Positions 49,201-58,654 of a DNA stretch of 64,000 nt are shown piece by piece; the first letter of the stretch is position 1, and each line of letters starts with the position of its first letter. The notes below the pieces were generated by a model. The model made no database searches. It saw only the letters and a program-made list of their open reading frames with translations, and had not been told where the DNA came from. A program made the position numbers and the translations under genes. This DNA is from UBA7703 sp963667195 (GTDB lineage: Bacteria; Bacillota; Clostridia; Christensenellales; CAG-138). Location: assembly GCA_963667195.1 (NCBI GenBank), contig OY762962.1, positions 1,736,001 through 1,800,000 on the forward strand. Reading direction: 5' to 3'.

Positions 49201-50223
49201 ATGGTAAAGATTGAGGATGTCGCGCGGGCAGCAGGGGTATCGGTTGCGACCGTGTCCCGTGTGCTCAACGAATCCGGTGGCGTGCTGCCGGAGACGCAGG
49301 AAAAAGTGCGCGAGGCGGTAGAGCGCCTTCACTACGAGCCCAACCTCTCTGCGCGCAACCTTCGCAAAAACGAGAGCCGCATCATCCTGATCCTCGCACC
49401 GAACTTTTCCAACCCGTATTATTCCAACGTGCTTTCCGGCATTTGCGACGTTTCGCGAAACCTCGGCTACAGCACCTTGATCTACAATACCTACGACAGC
49501 AACGCGCTGGATGAAAAGCTCGTTTCGAGCCTGTTTCAAAAGAACCGTGCGGACGGCATGATCACGCTCGCTGTCAACCGCGACGACCACTGGCTCTCCC
49601 GATACGCGTGGGAATACCCGCTCGTGCAGTGCTCGGAATATGTGGAGGAGGATAGTCTCCCGCATATCTCGGTCGATAACCGCCTTGCCGCACGCGAATC
49701 GGTGCAGCATCTGATCGCGCAGGGGCACAGGAGAATCGGCATCGTCACCAGCGCGAACCGCTATCTTTCGAGCACAAACCGTATGCGCGGCTATCTCGAC
49801 GCGCTGGACGCGGCGGGAATCGAGAGAAACGAAGATCTGATCGCCTACGCTTCCGCGGACTACTCGTTTGCCAGCGGCAAGCAGGCTGCGCGAAACCTGC
49901 TCACATTGCCGGAGCCGCCGAGCGCAATCTTCTGCGTTTCCGATATTCTCGCGCTGGGCGTGATTGCCTCCGCAGGCAAGATGGGCTTGCAGGTGCCGTG
50001 GGACTTGAGCGTCACGGGGTTTGACGACGTCGATTATACGACGATGTTCCACCCGTATCTAACCACCGTCGCCGTGCCGTGCTACGAGCTAGGGCGAAGG
50101 AGCATGCTGCTGTTATACGACCACATCGTGCAAAAACCCGGCGCGGAGCGGGAAGTCTACCTGCCGCACCAGATGATCCTGCGGGAGACGACGGCGTCGA
50201 TTGCATCCAGAGAGAGCATTTAA
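49201..50223 (+). CDS. LacI-family transcriptional regulator 2
   Basis: This 340-residue regulator has the LacI helix-turn-helix VKIEDVARAAGVSVATVSRV, the hinge LHYEPNLSARNLRK and an effector domain with ILAPNFSNPYYSNVLSGI and VTGFDDVDYTTMFHPYLTTV. It shares general architecture with regulator 1. It sits 46 bases before the Gfo/Idh/MocA gene in the same direction, so it may be the first gene of the dehydrogenase-ABC importer operon and its local repressor. Confidence 0.92.
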   Translation: MVKIEDVARAAGVSVATVSRVLNESGGVLPETQEKVREAVERLHYEPNLSARNLRKNESRIILILAPNFSNPYYSNVLSGICDVSRNLGYSTLIYNTYDSNALDEKLVSSLFQKNRADGMITLAVNRDDHWLSRYAWEYPLVQCSEYVEEDSLPHISVDNRLAARESVQHLIAQGHRRIGIVTSANRYLSSTNRMRGYLDALDAAGIERNEDLIAYASADYSFASGKQAARNLLTLPEPPSAIFCVSDILALGVIASAGKMGLQVPWDLSVTGFDDVDYTTMFHPYLTTVAVPCYELGRRSMLLLYDHIVQKPGAEREVYLPHQMILRETTASIASRESI

Positions 50224-50269
50224 ATAATTTTTATAAGAAGAAACAACACACGACAAAGGGGAACATACC

Positions 50270-51307
50270 ATGTTAAATGTAGGCATCATCGGCTGCGGCT
50301 CAATCGCAAGACAGCGCCATGCGGCGGAATATAAGAACAACGCGAACACGACGATTTACGGTGTGTTCGATGTCTCCCGCGAGCGCGCGGAGGCAATGGC
50401 GGCGGACTTCGGCGGCAAGGTGTACGACACCGCGGAAGCGATGATTGCCGATCCCACCATCGACGCCGTGAGCGTTTGCGTCGCCAACGCGTTCCACGCG
50501 CCGATCACGATTGACGCGTTGAACCACGGCAAGCACGTGCTCTGCGAAAAACCGATGGCGATCTCGCTGGCGGAGTGCGAGGCGATGTACGAAGCCTCCC
50601 TGAAAAACGGAAAACGCCTGCTGATCGACCACAACCAGCGCCTGACGCCCGCGCACAAGAAGGCAAAGCAGATCATCGCCTCCGGCGAGCTCGGCCGCGT
50701 GATCAGCTTCTCCGCAACCTTCGGCCACAAAGGGCCGGAGATGTGGAGCGCGGACAAGAGCAGCAACACCTGGTTTTTCAAGAAGAACGCCGCGGCATTC
50801 GGCTCCATGGCCGATCTCGGCATCCACAAGATCGACCTCATGCGTTACCTGATCGGTTCGGACGTAAAGACCGTGTTCTCCCGGATGGCGACGCTGGATA
50901 AGAAGTTCCCGGATGGCACGCCCATCGAGGTGGACGACAACTCCGTGGAGATTCTCACGTTTGACAACGGCGCGCTCGGCACCGTGACCACCAGCTGGAC
51001 GCACTACGGCGAAGAATGCAACGCCTCCACGCTTTATTGCGAAAAGGGCACGCTCAAGCTCTATCACGACCCGCGTTACTCGCTCCAGATCATCTATGCG
51101 GATGGAACGAAGGTAAACTATGAGCTCGACCGCATCCAGACCAACGAAGACCGCCAGCAGACAAGCAGCGGTGCGATCGATCTGTTTGTGGAGAGCATCC
51201 TCACGGGCAAGTCTTCCGTGTTGGACGCAGCGGACATCGTGAAATCCATGCGCGTGGTGTTCGCCTGCCTCGAATCGGCAGAGTCCGGCATCACGGTGAA
51301 TCTGTAA
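50270..51307 (+). CDS. Gfo/Idh/MocA-family oxidoreductase
   Basis: This 345-residue NAD(P)-dependent dehydrogenase has the nucleotide site VGIIGCGSIARQRH and the catalytic lysine motif HVLCEKPMAISLAE. Its C-terminal alpha/beta domain includes MADLGIHKIDLMRYLIG with the usual His. Family members oxidise sugars, inositols or sugar acids. The start at 50270 follows AAGGGGAACATACC. Its neighbours suggest oxidation of the imported sugar. Confidence 0.88.
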   Translation: MLNVGIIGCGSIARQRHAAEYKNNANTTIYGVFDVSRERAEAMAADFGGKVYDTAEAMIADPTIDAVSVCVANAFHAPITIDALNHGKHVLCEKPMAISLAECEAMYEASLKNGKRLLIDHNQRLTPAHKKAKQIIASGELGRVISFSATFGHKGPEMWSADKSSNTWFFKKNAAAFGSMADLGIHKIDLMRYLIGSDVKTVFSRMATLDKKFPDGTPIEVDDNSVEILTFDNGALGTVTTSWTHYGEECNASTLYCEKGTLKLYHDPRYSLQIIYADGTKVNYELDRIQTNEDRQQTSSGAIDLFVESILTGKSSVLDAADIVKSMRVVFACLESAESGITVNL

Positions 51308-51360
51308 CAAAGCGTTCTGAATCACTCGGCAACGACACAGCAGAACACAAACAAACGGGT

Positions 51361-51382
51361 AATAACCATTGATTTGGTTGTT
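51361..51382. promoter_or_regulatory. Inverted repeat before the sugar-binding protein gene
   Basis: AATAACCA and TGGTTGTT form imperfect 8-base arms (one wobble) around TTGATT, about 10 bases upstream of the Shine-Dalgarno. It could be an operator or a small RNA hairpin affecting translation. Confidence 0.35.
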
Positions 51383-51406
51383 ATAAATCAAAAAAGGAGA
51401 GAAATC

Positions 51407-52582
51407 ATGAAAAAGTTCCTCGCGATTCTTATGTGCGCCATGATGCTGGTCAGCTTTGCGGCATGCGCAAAGACCCCGGCGCCGGCAACGGAAGCAAACG
51501 CTACCGAAGCGACCACGGCTCCCGCAGCGGAAGCACCCGCAGCGCCCGCTGGCAAAACCATCTACGTGCTCGGCCCCACGCCGGATCACGGCTGGACCGC
51601 GCAGGCTGGTACCTACGCCGACAAGAAGGTTGCCGAAATCAACGCCGAAGGCAAGTATAAGGCCGTCTACATGGCCGCTTCCACCGGTGAAGAGCAGGTT
51701 GACCAGGTTCAGACCATCCTCGCGAACGGCGACGCAGCCGGCGTGGTGTTCTTCGCACTGGAAGACTCCGCCAAGGCCGGTCAGGAAGCCCTGATCGCCG
51801 CGAACATCCCGTTCATCTCCTTCGACCGTATCATTGAAGGACCGGACAAGTCCGCCATCCTCAACGCCTCCGGTGATAACTGGCAGTGCGGCGCAGGTAT
51901 TGCGTACTGGCTGCAGAAGAACGGCATGGCACCCGGCGCCACCATGGTCACCCTCATCGGCGACAACGGCACCGTTTGCTCCCGCCGTCAGGAAGGCTTC
52001 GAGCAGTTCCTCCGTGGCGAAATCGAATACTTCGACAAAGACAAGAACGAGTCCTACAAGACCACCCAGGTTTGGACCCAGGACGAAATCAACGCTCTGA
52101 CGGCCGATTATAAGACGGTCTGCAACTGGAGCGCAGATGGCGCCTATCAGTACCTCGAACAGAAGCTGCCGGAAATCGTTGCCAAGGCGAAGACCACCGG
52201 CGGTAACCTGTACATCTACTCGATGGACGACGAAATGACCTTTGGTCTTATGAACCTCCTCGAGGCGAACGCCATCGACGAGACGACCAAGGCCGACTTC
52301 GCAGCCCTGAACGTCTACACCTCCGCCATCGGCGGCATGGCCGAGCTCTATGCGGTCATCGACGGCACCTCTCCTCAGGCAGCCACGGCGAAGACCTACT
52401 TCGATGGTCTCATGTCCGTCTACTTCTCGCCGAAGATGTTTGAAAACGTCATTGGCTACATGATCGACTACCTCGACGGCAACTGGAACTACAAAGTCGG
52501 CGACGGCAAGTACGAACCGGTCTGGATCGTTGACGCGGGCAACGTTGACAAGTACGAAGGTTTCTCGGGCCACAAGTCCTAA
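51407..52582 (+). CDS. Sugar ABC transporter substrate-binding lipoprotein
   Basis: This 391-residue lipoprotein of the ribose/galactose-binding type captures the sugar outside the cell. The signal MKKFLAILMCAMMLVSFAAC places the lipidated Cys at residue 20, followed by an Ala/Thr/Pro linker. The mature part has IYVLGPTPDHGWTAQAGTYA and VFFALEDSAKAGQEALIAAN. ATG 51407 has AAAGGAGAG. Codon use is visibly more biased than in neighbours, fitting high expression. A strong hairpin follows its stop. The sugar is not identifiable from sequence. Confidence 0.9.
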   Translation: MKKFLAILMCAMMLVSFAACAKTPAPATEANATEATTAPAAEAPAAPAGKTIYVLGPTPDHGWTAQAGTYADKKVAEINAEGKYKAVYMAASTGEEQVDQVQTILANGDAAGVVFFALEDSAKAGQEALIAANIPFISFDRIIEGPDKSAILNASGDNWQCGAGIAYWLQKNGMAPGATMVTLIGDNGTVCSRRQEGFEQFLRGEIEYFDKDKNESYKTTQVWTQDEINALTADYKTVCNWSADGAYQYLEQKLPEIVAKAKTTGGNLYIYSMDDEMTFGLMNLLEANAIDETTKADFAALNVYTSAIGGMAELYAVIDGTSPQAATAKTYFDGLMSVYFSPKMFENVIGYMIDYLDGNWNYKVGDGKYEPVWIVDAGNVDKYEGFSGHKS

Positions 52583-52643
52583 AACCACTGAACAACGAAG
52601 CTTGCGGGTAAATCGCCCGTAAGCAGGTACGCAACACAAGCAA

Positions 52644-52680
52644 CGCGTACGGATGCAGGCTTGCCCTGCATCCGTACGCG
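52644..52680 (+). repeat. Long intercistronic hairpin
   Basis: Sixteen perfectly paired bases (52644-52659 with 52665-52680) and a 5-base loop lie between the binding-protein and ATPase genes, about 60 bases after the stop. No T-run follows. Such hairpins can protect the upstream mRNA from 3' exonucleases, giving more binding protein than ATPase and permease. Confidence 0.75.
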
Positions 52681-52850
52681 GATGTAGCCCTCTCGGGCAA
52701 ACCAAGCGAAACGAATCGATAAAAAGACTCTTTTCGCATCGGCGAGATCCGATTATACTAAAGAAAGTACACATCAATCCTTTCTTAATGACGGTCGGAA
52801 CTCCAGACCAAACACCTCACCAAAAACGAGGAAATCGGGGACAAAAAACT

Positions 52851-54359
52851 ATGGCAATCCTTGAAATGCACCACATTTCAAAGGCGTTTGGCGGCGTAAA
52901 GGCGTTGTCGGACGTGCACCTTTCGGTTGAACTGGGAGAGATTCATGCGCTCCTGGGTGAGAACGGCGCGGGAAAATCCACGCTGATGAACATCCTCACC
53001 GGCGTCATCCCGGCCGACAGCGGAGAAATCCAGTTTGACGGCAAAAGCTATCCCAACCCGACTATCGCCATGATGGAGCGGGCGGGAATTGCCTTTGTGC
53101 ATCAGGAAGTGAACGTGGTCAACGACCTGACCGTGTTTGAAAACATCTTTTTAAATCGCGAGCTCAAGACCAAGCTGGGCCTACTCGACCGCAAGAAGAT
53201 GGTCGCGGAAGCGACGAGCCTGTTTACCAGACTCGGCGTGGATATCGATCCCTGCGCGATGGTATCCGAGCTCAAGACAAGCCAAAAGCAGCTGCTGGAG
53301 ATCAGCCGCGCGCTGCACGCCAACGCGAAGCTGCTGATCCTCGACGAACCGACCACGGCGTTGAGCACGCAGGAAGTCGAGCATCTGTTTGGCATCCTCC
53401 GAAAACTGAAATCACAGGGCCATGCCTTTATCTTTATATCGCACAAAATGCCGGAGATTTTCGAGATTGCGGATCGATACACGGTGTTCCGCAACGGCAT
53501 GTTTATCTCCAGCGGATTCATCGCGGACACGACGCCGCACCAGATCGCGACCGACATGGTCGGCGAGCAATACCTTGACAAGGATTATTACGAACCACGC
53601 CCGCTGGGCGAGACCATCGTGGAGCTTAGGCACGTCACCGGACATGGATTTTCGGATGTCAATCTGGAGATCAAAAAAGGCGAGATCGTTGCGTTTACCG
53701 GGCTTGCGGGCTGCGGCGCGAGCGAGATCATGCAGACCATGTTCGGCGTGCTCCCGTTCGAAGGCGGCGTGATCCGCGTTGGCAGCCAATCCCTGCGCGG
53801 AACGATTCCGCAATTCATGAAGAACAAGATCGCGATGCTGCCGAGTAACCGCAAGGAAAATTCCGTGGTTCCGGATATGGACATCCTCGACAACACCTGC
53901 ATCGCGGAGCACTGCCTCTCGAAGAATCGGCAGATAATTTCGAGCAAGGGCGAGCTTTCCCGCTATGAAGAGTTGCAGAAGCTGCTCTGGATCAAGGCGG
54001 GTTCACCGAAGGATTCGATCCTCTCGCTCTCCGGCGGCAACCAGCAAAAGGTGTTCCTTGCCCGCTGGCTCAACACCAAGGCGGATGTGCTGCTGCTGGA
54101 CAACCCCACTCAGGGCGTAGACGTCGGCGCGAAGGCCGAAATCTATCGCCTGATTCTGGAGTTTGCCTCGCGCGGGATGACGGTGATCATCAACACGCTG
54201 GAGATTCCGGAGATCAAGAAGGTCTCCGACCGCTGCGTCGTCTTCTTTGAAGGGCACGTGGCAAAGGTTTTCCAGCACGACGAAATCAATGAGCATGATG
54301 TCATGCTGTATTCTACCAACGCGATCAATACGCGGAGAGGAGCCAACCATGTCGGCTAA
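52851..54359 (+). CDS. Sugar ABC transporter ATP-binding protein (MglA/RbsA-like)
   Basis: This 502-residue protein has two fused ATPase domains. Domain 1 has Walker A GENGAGKST and Walker B LLILDEPTTALS, but its signature reads LKTSQKQ. Domain 2 has a degenerate Walker A (GLAGCGASEIM), a good signature LSLSGGNQQK and a Walker B DNPTQGVD with Asn in place of the catalytic Glu. Pairing across the dimer leaves one intact and one dead ATP site. ATG 52851 is set by the conserved MAILEMHHISKAFGG opening; the only nearby purine-rich element is GGGG 11 bases upstream. Confidence 0.92.
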   Translation: MAILEMHHISKAFGGVKALSDVHLSVELGEIHALLGENGAGKSTLMNILTGVIPADSGEIQFDGKSYPNPTIAMMERAGIAFVHQEVNVVNDLTVFENIFLNRELKTKLGLLDRKKMVAEATSLFTRLGVDIDPCAMVSELKTSQKQLLEISRALHANAKLLILDEPTTALSTQEVEHLFGILRKLKSQGHAFIFISHKMPEIFEIADRYTVFRNGMFISSGFIADTTPHQIATDMVGEQYLDKDYYEPRPLGETIVELRHVTGHGFSDVNLEIKKGEIVAFTGLAGCGASEIMQTMFGVLPFEGGVIRVGSQSLRGTIPQFMKNKIAMLPSNRKENSVVPDMDILDNTCIAEHCLSKNRQIISSKGELSRYEELQKLLWIKAGSPKDSILSLSGGNQQKVFLARWLNTKADVLLLDNPTQGVDVGAKAEIYRLILEFASRGMTVIINTLEIPEIKKVSDRCVVFFEGHVAKVFQHDEINEHDVMLYSTNAINTRRGANHVG

Positions 54360-55467
54360 AAAAGGCGTTTTCGCCGGAGTCGGGTCTTTTATTTCCAAGG
54401 CTTGGAAGCGCTATAGCTTCATTTTTGTCTTCGCCATCATACTGCTGGTGTATTCCTTTACCATCGAGGCAAACGGCAACGCGTTCAAGTGGGGCCACAT
54501 TACGGCGATCCTCGCGAGCCAGAACACCGTCATCGTGGGCACGATGGCGCTGGGCATGGCGCTGGTCATCATCACAGGCCAGATCGACCTTTCGGTCGGC
54601 TCTGCGCTGGTGCTCTGCAGCGGCGTTGCCATCATGGCGTTCAACCTGACGAACAGCGTCATACTAACGCTCCTTGCGGCCGTTGCCGCAGGCGCGCTCT
54701 GCGGTCTCATCAACGGTGTGCTTGCGGGCTATGCCAAGATGCCGCCTTTCATCGTAACCCTCGGAACCATGCTGATCTACCGCTCGCTGATGCTCTCGCT
54801 CGTGCGCGCCATCGATCCCGCGATTACGGGCTCGTCGAGCAGTCAGTTCGCCATGATCAGCGAAAACAGCGCGTATGACGCGCTTCGCATGAAGTTCGGC
54901 ACGGGCAGCCTTCCGGGCGTTTCGATTCCGTATATCACGTTTGTGTTCGTTGCGGTGATGCTGATCGCGCTACTGATTTCGCGCAAAACGAAATACGGCA
55001 AGAGCGTCTACGCGGTCGGCAGCAACGAGAAGGCGGCTTTCCTCGCAGGCGTCAATGTCCAGGGCGTGAAGGTCTCCGTGTTCGTGATCACCGGCATTCT
55101 CGTGGGCATCGCGGCGTTTGTGCAGGCCTGTAAGATCGGCAACGTGACGCCGGCTTCCTCCGGCAAGAGCTATGAAATGTACGCCATCGCGGCGGTCGTC
55201 CTCGGCGGTGTGAGCATGAGCGGCGGCAAGGGCAACCTCCTTGGCGTGTTCTTCGGCGCGCTGTCCTATACGACGATCAACTTCATCATCGTTTCGATTC
55301 CCGCGCTCACCACGGACATTCAGGATACGTTCCAGGGCCTCGTGCTCATCGCGGTCATCCTGATTCAGACCGTTGGCCCGGTCATCAAGGAGCGCTTCAC
55401 CGAGGCCCGCAAACGCAGCGCCTCCCGCAGACAGGCGCGGCAGGAGCTCGCGGACAGCAAAGGCTGA
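54349..55467 (+). CDS. Sugar ABC transporter permease (RbsC/MglC-like)
   Basis: This 372-residue permease has about nine to ten spans and overlaps the ATPase gene by 11 bases. Family marks are ALGMALVIITGQIDLSVGSA, MPPFIVTLGTMLIYRSL, YAVGSNEKAAFLAGVNV and AIAAVVLGGVSMSGGKGN. The tail is Arg- and Lys-rich. ATG 54349 has GGAGAGGAG upstream. It completes the importer with the binding lipoprotein and ATPase. Confidence 0.92.
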   Translation: MSAKKGVFAGVGSFISKAWKRYSFIFVFAIILLVYSFTIEANGNAFKWGHITAILASQNTVIVGTMALGMALVIITGQIDLSVGSALVLCSGVAIMAFNLTNSVILTLLAAVAAGALCGLINGVLAGYAKMPPFIVTLGTMLIYRSLMLSLVRAIDPAITGSSSSQFAMISENSAYDALRMKFGTGSLPGVSIPYITFVFVAVMLIALLISRKTKYGKSVYAVGSNEKAAFLAGVNVQGVKVSVFVITGILVGIAAFVQACKIGNVTPASSGKSYEMYAIAAVVLGGVSMSGGKGNLLGVFFGALSYTTINFIIVSIPALTTDIQDTFQGLVLIAVILIQTVGPVIKERFTEARKRSASRRQARQELADSKG

Positions 55468-55490
55468 AGCAAGACCTGATTACAGCAAAA

Positions 55491-55527
55491 AAGACCCGCG
55501 TTCCGCTTGTCAGCCGGCGCGGGTCTT
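55491..55527. terminator. Bidirectional terminator
   Basis: AAGACCCGCG (55491-55500) pairs perfectly with CGCGGGTCTT (55518-55527) across a 17-base loop, between the convergent permease and U32 peptidase genes. Confidence 0.75.
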
Positions 55528-55550
55528 GTTATAGAATTTTATCGTTTATG

Positions 55551-57587
55551 TTAGAGCAGCGTGCGGTAGTAGAGCCCGGCCGTATGCGGCTCCGTCGTTT
55601 GATCCCCGCGTACAAAGCGCGCGGTGATCGCCGCGACTTCATCCGGCGTCTCACGGGTAAAGTAGAGCAGCTGAAAGTCGAGTCCGCGCATGTTTCGCTC
55701 CGCAATGTCGAGCGGCACGCTGTTGAGCAGGGTTGTCGTGCGATAATGGTCGCACTCGACGGGAAAGCGCACCTGCATGCGGTCGATGAGCTCGCCCGCT
55801 TGTCCGCAGGCGGCGCACCCGACGGAAGCCTTGATCGGACAGTTTCTCAGCTGCATGAGCGGCAGCGATCCGTAGGAGACGATGCCGCGTGAGAGCGTGC
55901 CGCCGAGGTTCTTGATGGCGCTCATCGCGAGCTCAAACGAGAGCGTGAGGCTGGCGAGCTTCTGCGCCTCATAGAAACTCAGTGCTTCCGTGTTGGTGCA
56001 GTTGAGTCCGTAGCCTCCGTGCACGGTCAAGCCGAAACGCCTGCCCAGCGCAATGCCGTAGACATTGTTCGCCCAGACGGAAGATAAACCAAGCTTGACC
56101 AGCGATTCCAGATTTGCGTCAAACGCGGGTTCGTCCGTGGGAAAGAGCACGGTCGGCAGTTGGGCTGTGAGCCTTTCACCAAATTGCGAGAGCAGCTCCG
56201 CGTCGATCTCCTCCGCGGGAAGCAGGATTCGATCAAACGAGTCTGCACTCGTAATCTGTTCTTTTGTGTAAAACCTTGCCCAGAGCGCGGGTTTCTCCGC
56301 TTGGGATTGGTACCGTTCCGGGGGTGCGAACGAGAAGTTCTCGCGCTTGTGCGGCTGAACCATGCCGCGTTGCGCGAGCAGCTCGTCCAGCGCCTCGCGA
56401 CGAAGGGCATTGAGCGCGGAGGCGGGAAGGGTAAGCCCATCCGCAATCTCCGCTGCAAACGAGCGAACGAAGAACGGTGTTCCACCCGTTTTCTCCAGAT
56501 TCTTTTTCGCGCTTTCCTCGTCCAGCGCGCGGTGGATCGCCCGTTCCGGTGCAGCACCCGTTGCGGTGACCGTGCGGGTGCCGTCGCTGACGGTGAGCGT
56601 TGCCGCGGTTTCGTTGAGAGAGAACGTCAGATCGACGGGAACCAGCGGCGTCTCGTTGCGATACAGCGCGGCAAGCGATGCGAGCACGCCGTCCGCTCCC
56701 GTGACATCCTCTTTGGTGCGGTAGCCGAACATGTCCGCGTTGCGCGTCCCTTTGAGGTAGCCCGCCGTAAAACCGCTGCGCGAAAACACCGCGCGGAGGG
56801 CTTCCGCGTCATAGGGCTTGCCAGCAAGGGCGAGCCTGCAGGCGGCGGTCGCGGCGGCGACGTATTCCGGCCGCTTCATGCGCCCTTCGATTTTAAACGA
56901 GTTCACGCCGGCGCTCGCCAGCTCCGTCAGGTGCGGGAGCAACGACATATCCTTGAGCGAGAGCGCGTAGGGATGGTCTCCGCTCGTCCAGTTCAGGCGA
57001 CAGGGCTGGGCGCAGAGCCCGCGGTTGCCGCTTCTTCCGCCGAGCATGGCGGAAAGATAGCACGCGCCGGAGACGCTCATGCAATGCGCGCCGTGGATGA
57101 ACGCTTCCTTTTGGATCGACACTGCGGCGCAGATGGATTCGATCTCGCGCAGAGACAGCTCGCGCGCGAGCACGATACTGTCGAAGCCGACGCTCTCCAG
57201 AAACTTTGCGCCGTCTACGTTGTGCACCGCGGTCTGCGTTGAGGCAAAGCGCTTGAGGCTCGGGTATCGCGTCGCAAACAGGCGCAGCACCGCCATATCC
57301 TGAATGATCACCGCGTCCGCGCCCGCATTCGCGATGCGCTCCGCTTCCTCTTCCAGCGCGGCAAGCTCTGTGTCCAGCACGACGGTATTGACGGTGACAT
57401 AGACCTTGACCCCGCGCGCGTGACAATAGGAGACGGCCTGCGTTAAGTCCGTCTCGGCGAAATTTGCGGCGTTTCGGCGCGCGTTGAAGTTTAGTCCGCC
57501 GAGGTAGACGGCGTCAGCTCCGCAGCGCACGGCGGCAAGCAGCTGCTCTTCGCCACCGACGGGCGCGAGAATTTCGGGTCTTTGCAT
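55551..57587 (-). CDS. Peptidase U32 family protein
   Basis: This 678-residue protein has an N-terminal U32 domain (ILAPVGGEEQLLAAVRCGAD, ending GRMKRPEYVAAATAACR) and a long C-terminal extension with a collagenase-like region. The family cysteine signature reads EAFIHGAHCMSVSGACYLS, then GNRGLCAQPCR. U32 proteins include collagenases and RNA- or ubiquinone-hydroxylating factors (RlhA, UbiU/V); the long form here is like RlhA/YdcP in layout. The start is ATG 57587 with AAAGGAGAACC upstream. It is divergent from the ROK kinase and unrelated to the sugar genes around it. Confidence 0.88.
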   Translation of the reverse strand: MQRPEILAPVGGEEQLLAAVRCGADAVYLGGLNFNARRNAANFAETDLTQAVSYCHARGVKVYVTVNTVVLDTELAALEEEAERIANAGADAVIIQDMAVLRLFATRYPSLKRFASTQTAVHNVDGAKFLESVGFDSIVLARELSLREIESICAAVSIQKEAFIHGAHCMSVSGACYLSAMLGGRSGNRGLCAQPCRLNWTSGDHPYALSLKDMSLLPHLTELASAGVNSFKIEGRMKRPEYVAAATAACRLALAGKPYDAEALRAVFSRSGFTAGYLKGTRNADMFGYRTKEDVTGADGVLASLAALYRNETPLVPVDLTFSLNETAATLTVSDGTRTVTATGAAPERAIHRALDEESAKKNLEKTGGTPFFVRSFAAEIADGLTLPASALNALRREALDELLAQRGMVQPHKRENFSFAPPERYQSQAEKPALWARFYTKEQITSADSFDRILLPAEEIDAELLSQFGERLTAQLPTVLFPTDEPAFDANLESLVKLGLSSVWANNVYGIALGRRFGLTVHGGYGLNCTNTEALSFYEAQKLASLTLSFELAMSAIKNLGGTLSRGIVSYGSLPLMQLRNCPIKASVGCAACGQAGELIDRMQVRFPVECDHYRTTTLLNSVPLDIAERNMRGLDFQLLYFTRETPDEVAAITARFVRGDQTTEPHTAGLYYRTLL

Positions 57588-57703
57588 GAAAAATTGGTTC
57601 TCCTTTACGACGGTAACCGCCGTGTGGTAAGACTATTGTATAACAAAATATCCGTTCTGAGAAACGAAAATGCATCCGCGTATGCGACCGGAAAGGATTC
57701 GGC

Positions 57704-58654
57704 ATGAAGGACGTCATCATCGGCATCGACATCGGGGGCACGCATCTGCGCATTGGAGCCGTGGATCGCGCGGGGCAGGTCGCCTGCTTTGAGAAGCGGG
57801 AGAGCCGCGAAGTCTGCGGAGAGAGCGGGTCTGGTACGCGACTCATCGCGCTGATACGGGACTATCTTGCGCGAAACGGGCTCGCTTCCCGCGCGCGCGC
57901 AATTGCAGTCGGCTTTCCTTCCACCGTGAGCCGCGACAAACGCACCGTCTACAGCAGCCCCAATCTGCCGCTTGGCGGCGCGGACGGGCTGGACGGGCGG
58001 GACGTGGTGGAGCGGCTGGAGGATGCGCTCGGTGTGAAGACGTTTCTCGATCGTGACACGATCTTTCTGCTGCAATACGACCTCGTGCGGCTCAACCTGA
58101 AGGAGCGGGGCTGCACACTCGGTATCTATTACGGCACGGGCATCGGCAACGCGATCTATCTCAACGGCAAATTCCTGGTGGGCATGCACGGCGTTGCCGC
58201 AGAACTTGGGCACATTCCGTATTTCGGGAGCACGAACGTATGCGGCTGCGGCAGCCGCGCCTGCGCGGAGACGCACGCGGGCGGCTATGTGTTGCGCAAT
58301 ATCTGGAAGGAACATTATCCGACCGAACCGTTTTGTGAGATTTTTCAGCGGCACAGCGAGGATGCGATCATTCAAACCTTCATCGAAGCGATGGCGATTC
58401 CGTTTGCGACGGAGCTGAACCTCTTCGATCCGGATCAGGTGATCCTTGGCGGCGGCGTGGTCGAGATGGCGGGGTTCCCGATGGAACGATTGTTGGGATA
58501 TGTTCGCACATTCGTGCGAAAGCCGTATCCGGGCGAGGATTACGCGCTCATTCGCGCCTCCGCCGTGCCAGAAATCGGCGTGGCCGGCGCTGGGTACTAC
58601 GCGTGGGATCGTCTGGCGGAGATGCCCGCAGAAAAAGGAGAAATGGAAGTATGA
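57704..58654 (+). CDS. ROK-family sugar kinase, allose kinase-like
   Basis: This 316-residue ATP-dependent sugar kinase has the phosphate loop GIDIGGTHLRIGAVD, the ROK signature AAELGHIPYFG, and a zinc site formed by His in that segment and CGCGSRACAE. GFPSTVSRDKRTVYSSPNLP and LFDPDQVILGGGVVEM resemble E. coli AlsK (allose kinase) more closely than glucokinases, from memory. If so the pathway may handle allose or a related C3-epimer sugar. A suitable start is ATG 57704. A PfkB kinase follows with ATGA overlap. Confidence 0.8.
   Translation: MKDVIIGIDIGGTHLRIGAVDRAGQVACFEKRESREVCGESGSGTRLIALIRDYLARNGLASRARAIAVGFPSTVSRDKRTVYSSPNLPLGGADGLDGRDVVERLEDALGVKTFLDRDTIFLLQYDLVRLNLKERGCTLGIYYGTGIGNAIYLNGKFLVGMHGVAAELGHIPYFGSTNVCGCGSRACAETHAGGYVLRNIWKEHYPTEPFCEIFQRHSEDAIIQTFIEAMAIPFATELNLFDPDQVILGGGVVEMAGFPMERLLGYVRTFVRKPYPGEDYALIRASAVPEIGVAGAGYYAWDRLAEMPAEKGEMEV

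Noticed and set aside
50300..52777. Minus-strand open frame of 825 codons opposite the dehydrogenase and sugar-binding protein
   Set aside because: Low-complexity translation opposite two clear genes; the length reflects strong codon bias in the real genes.
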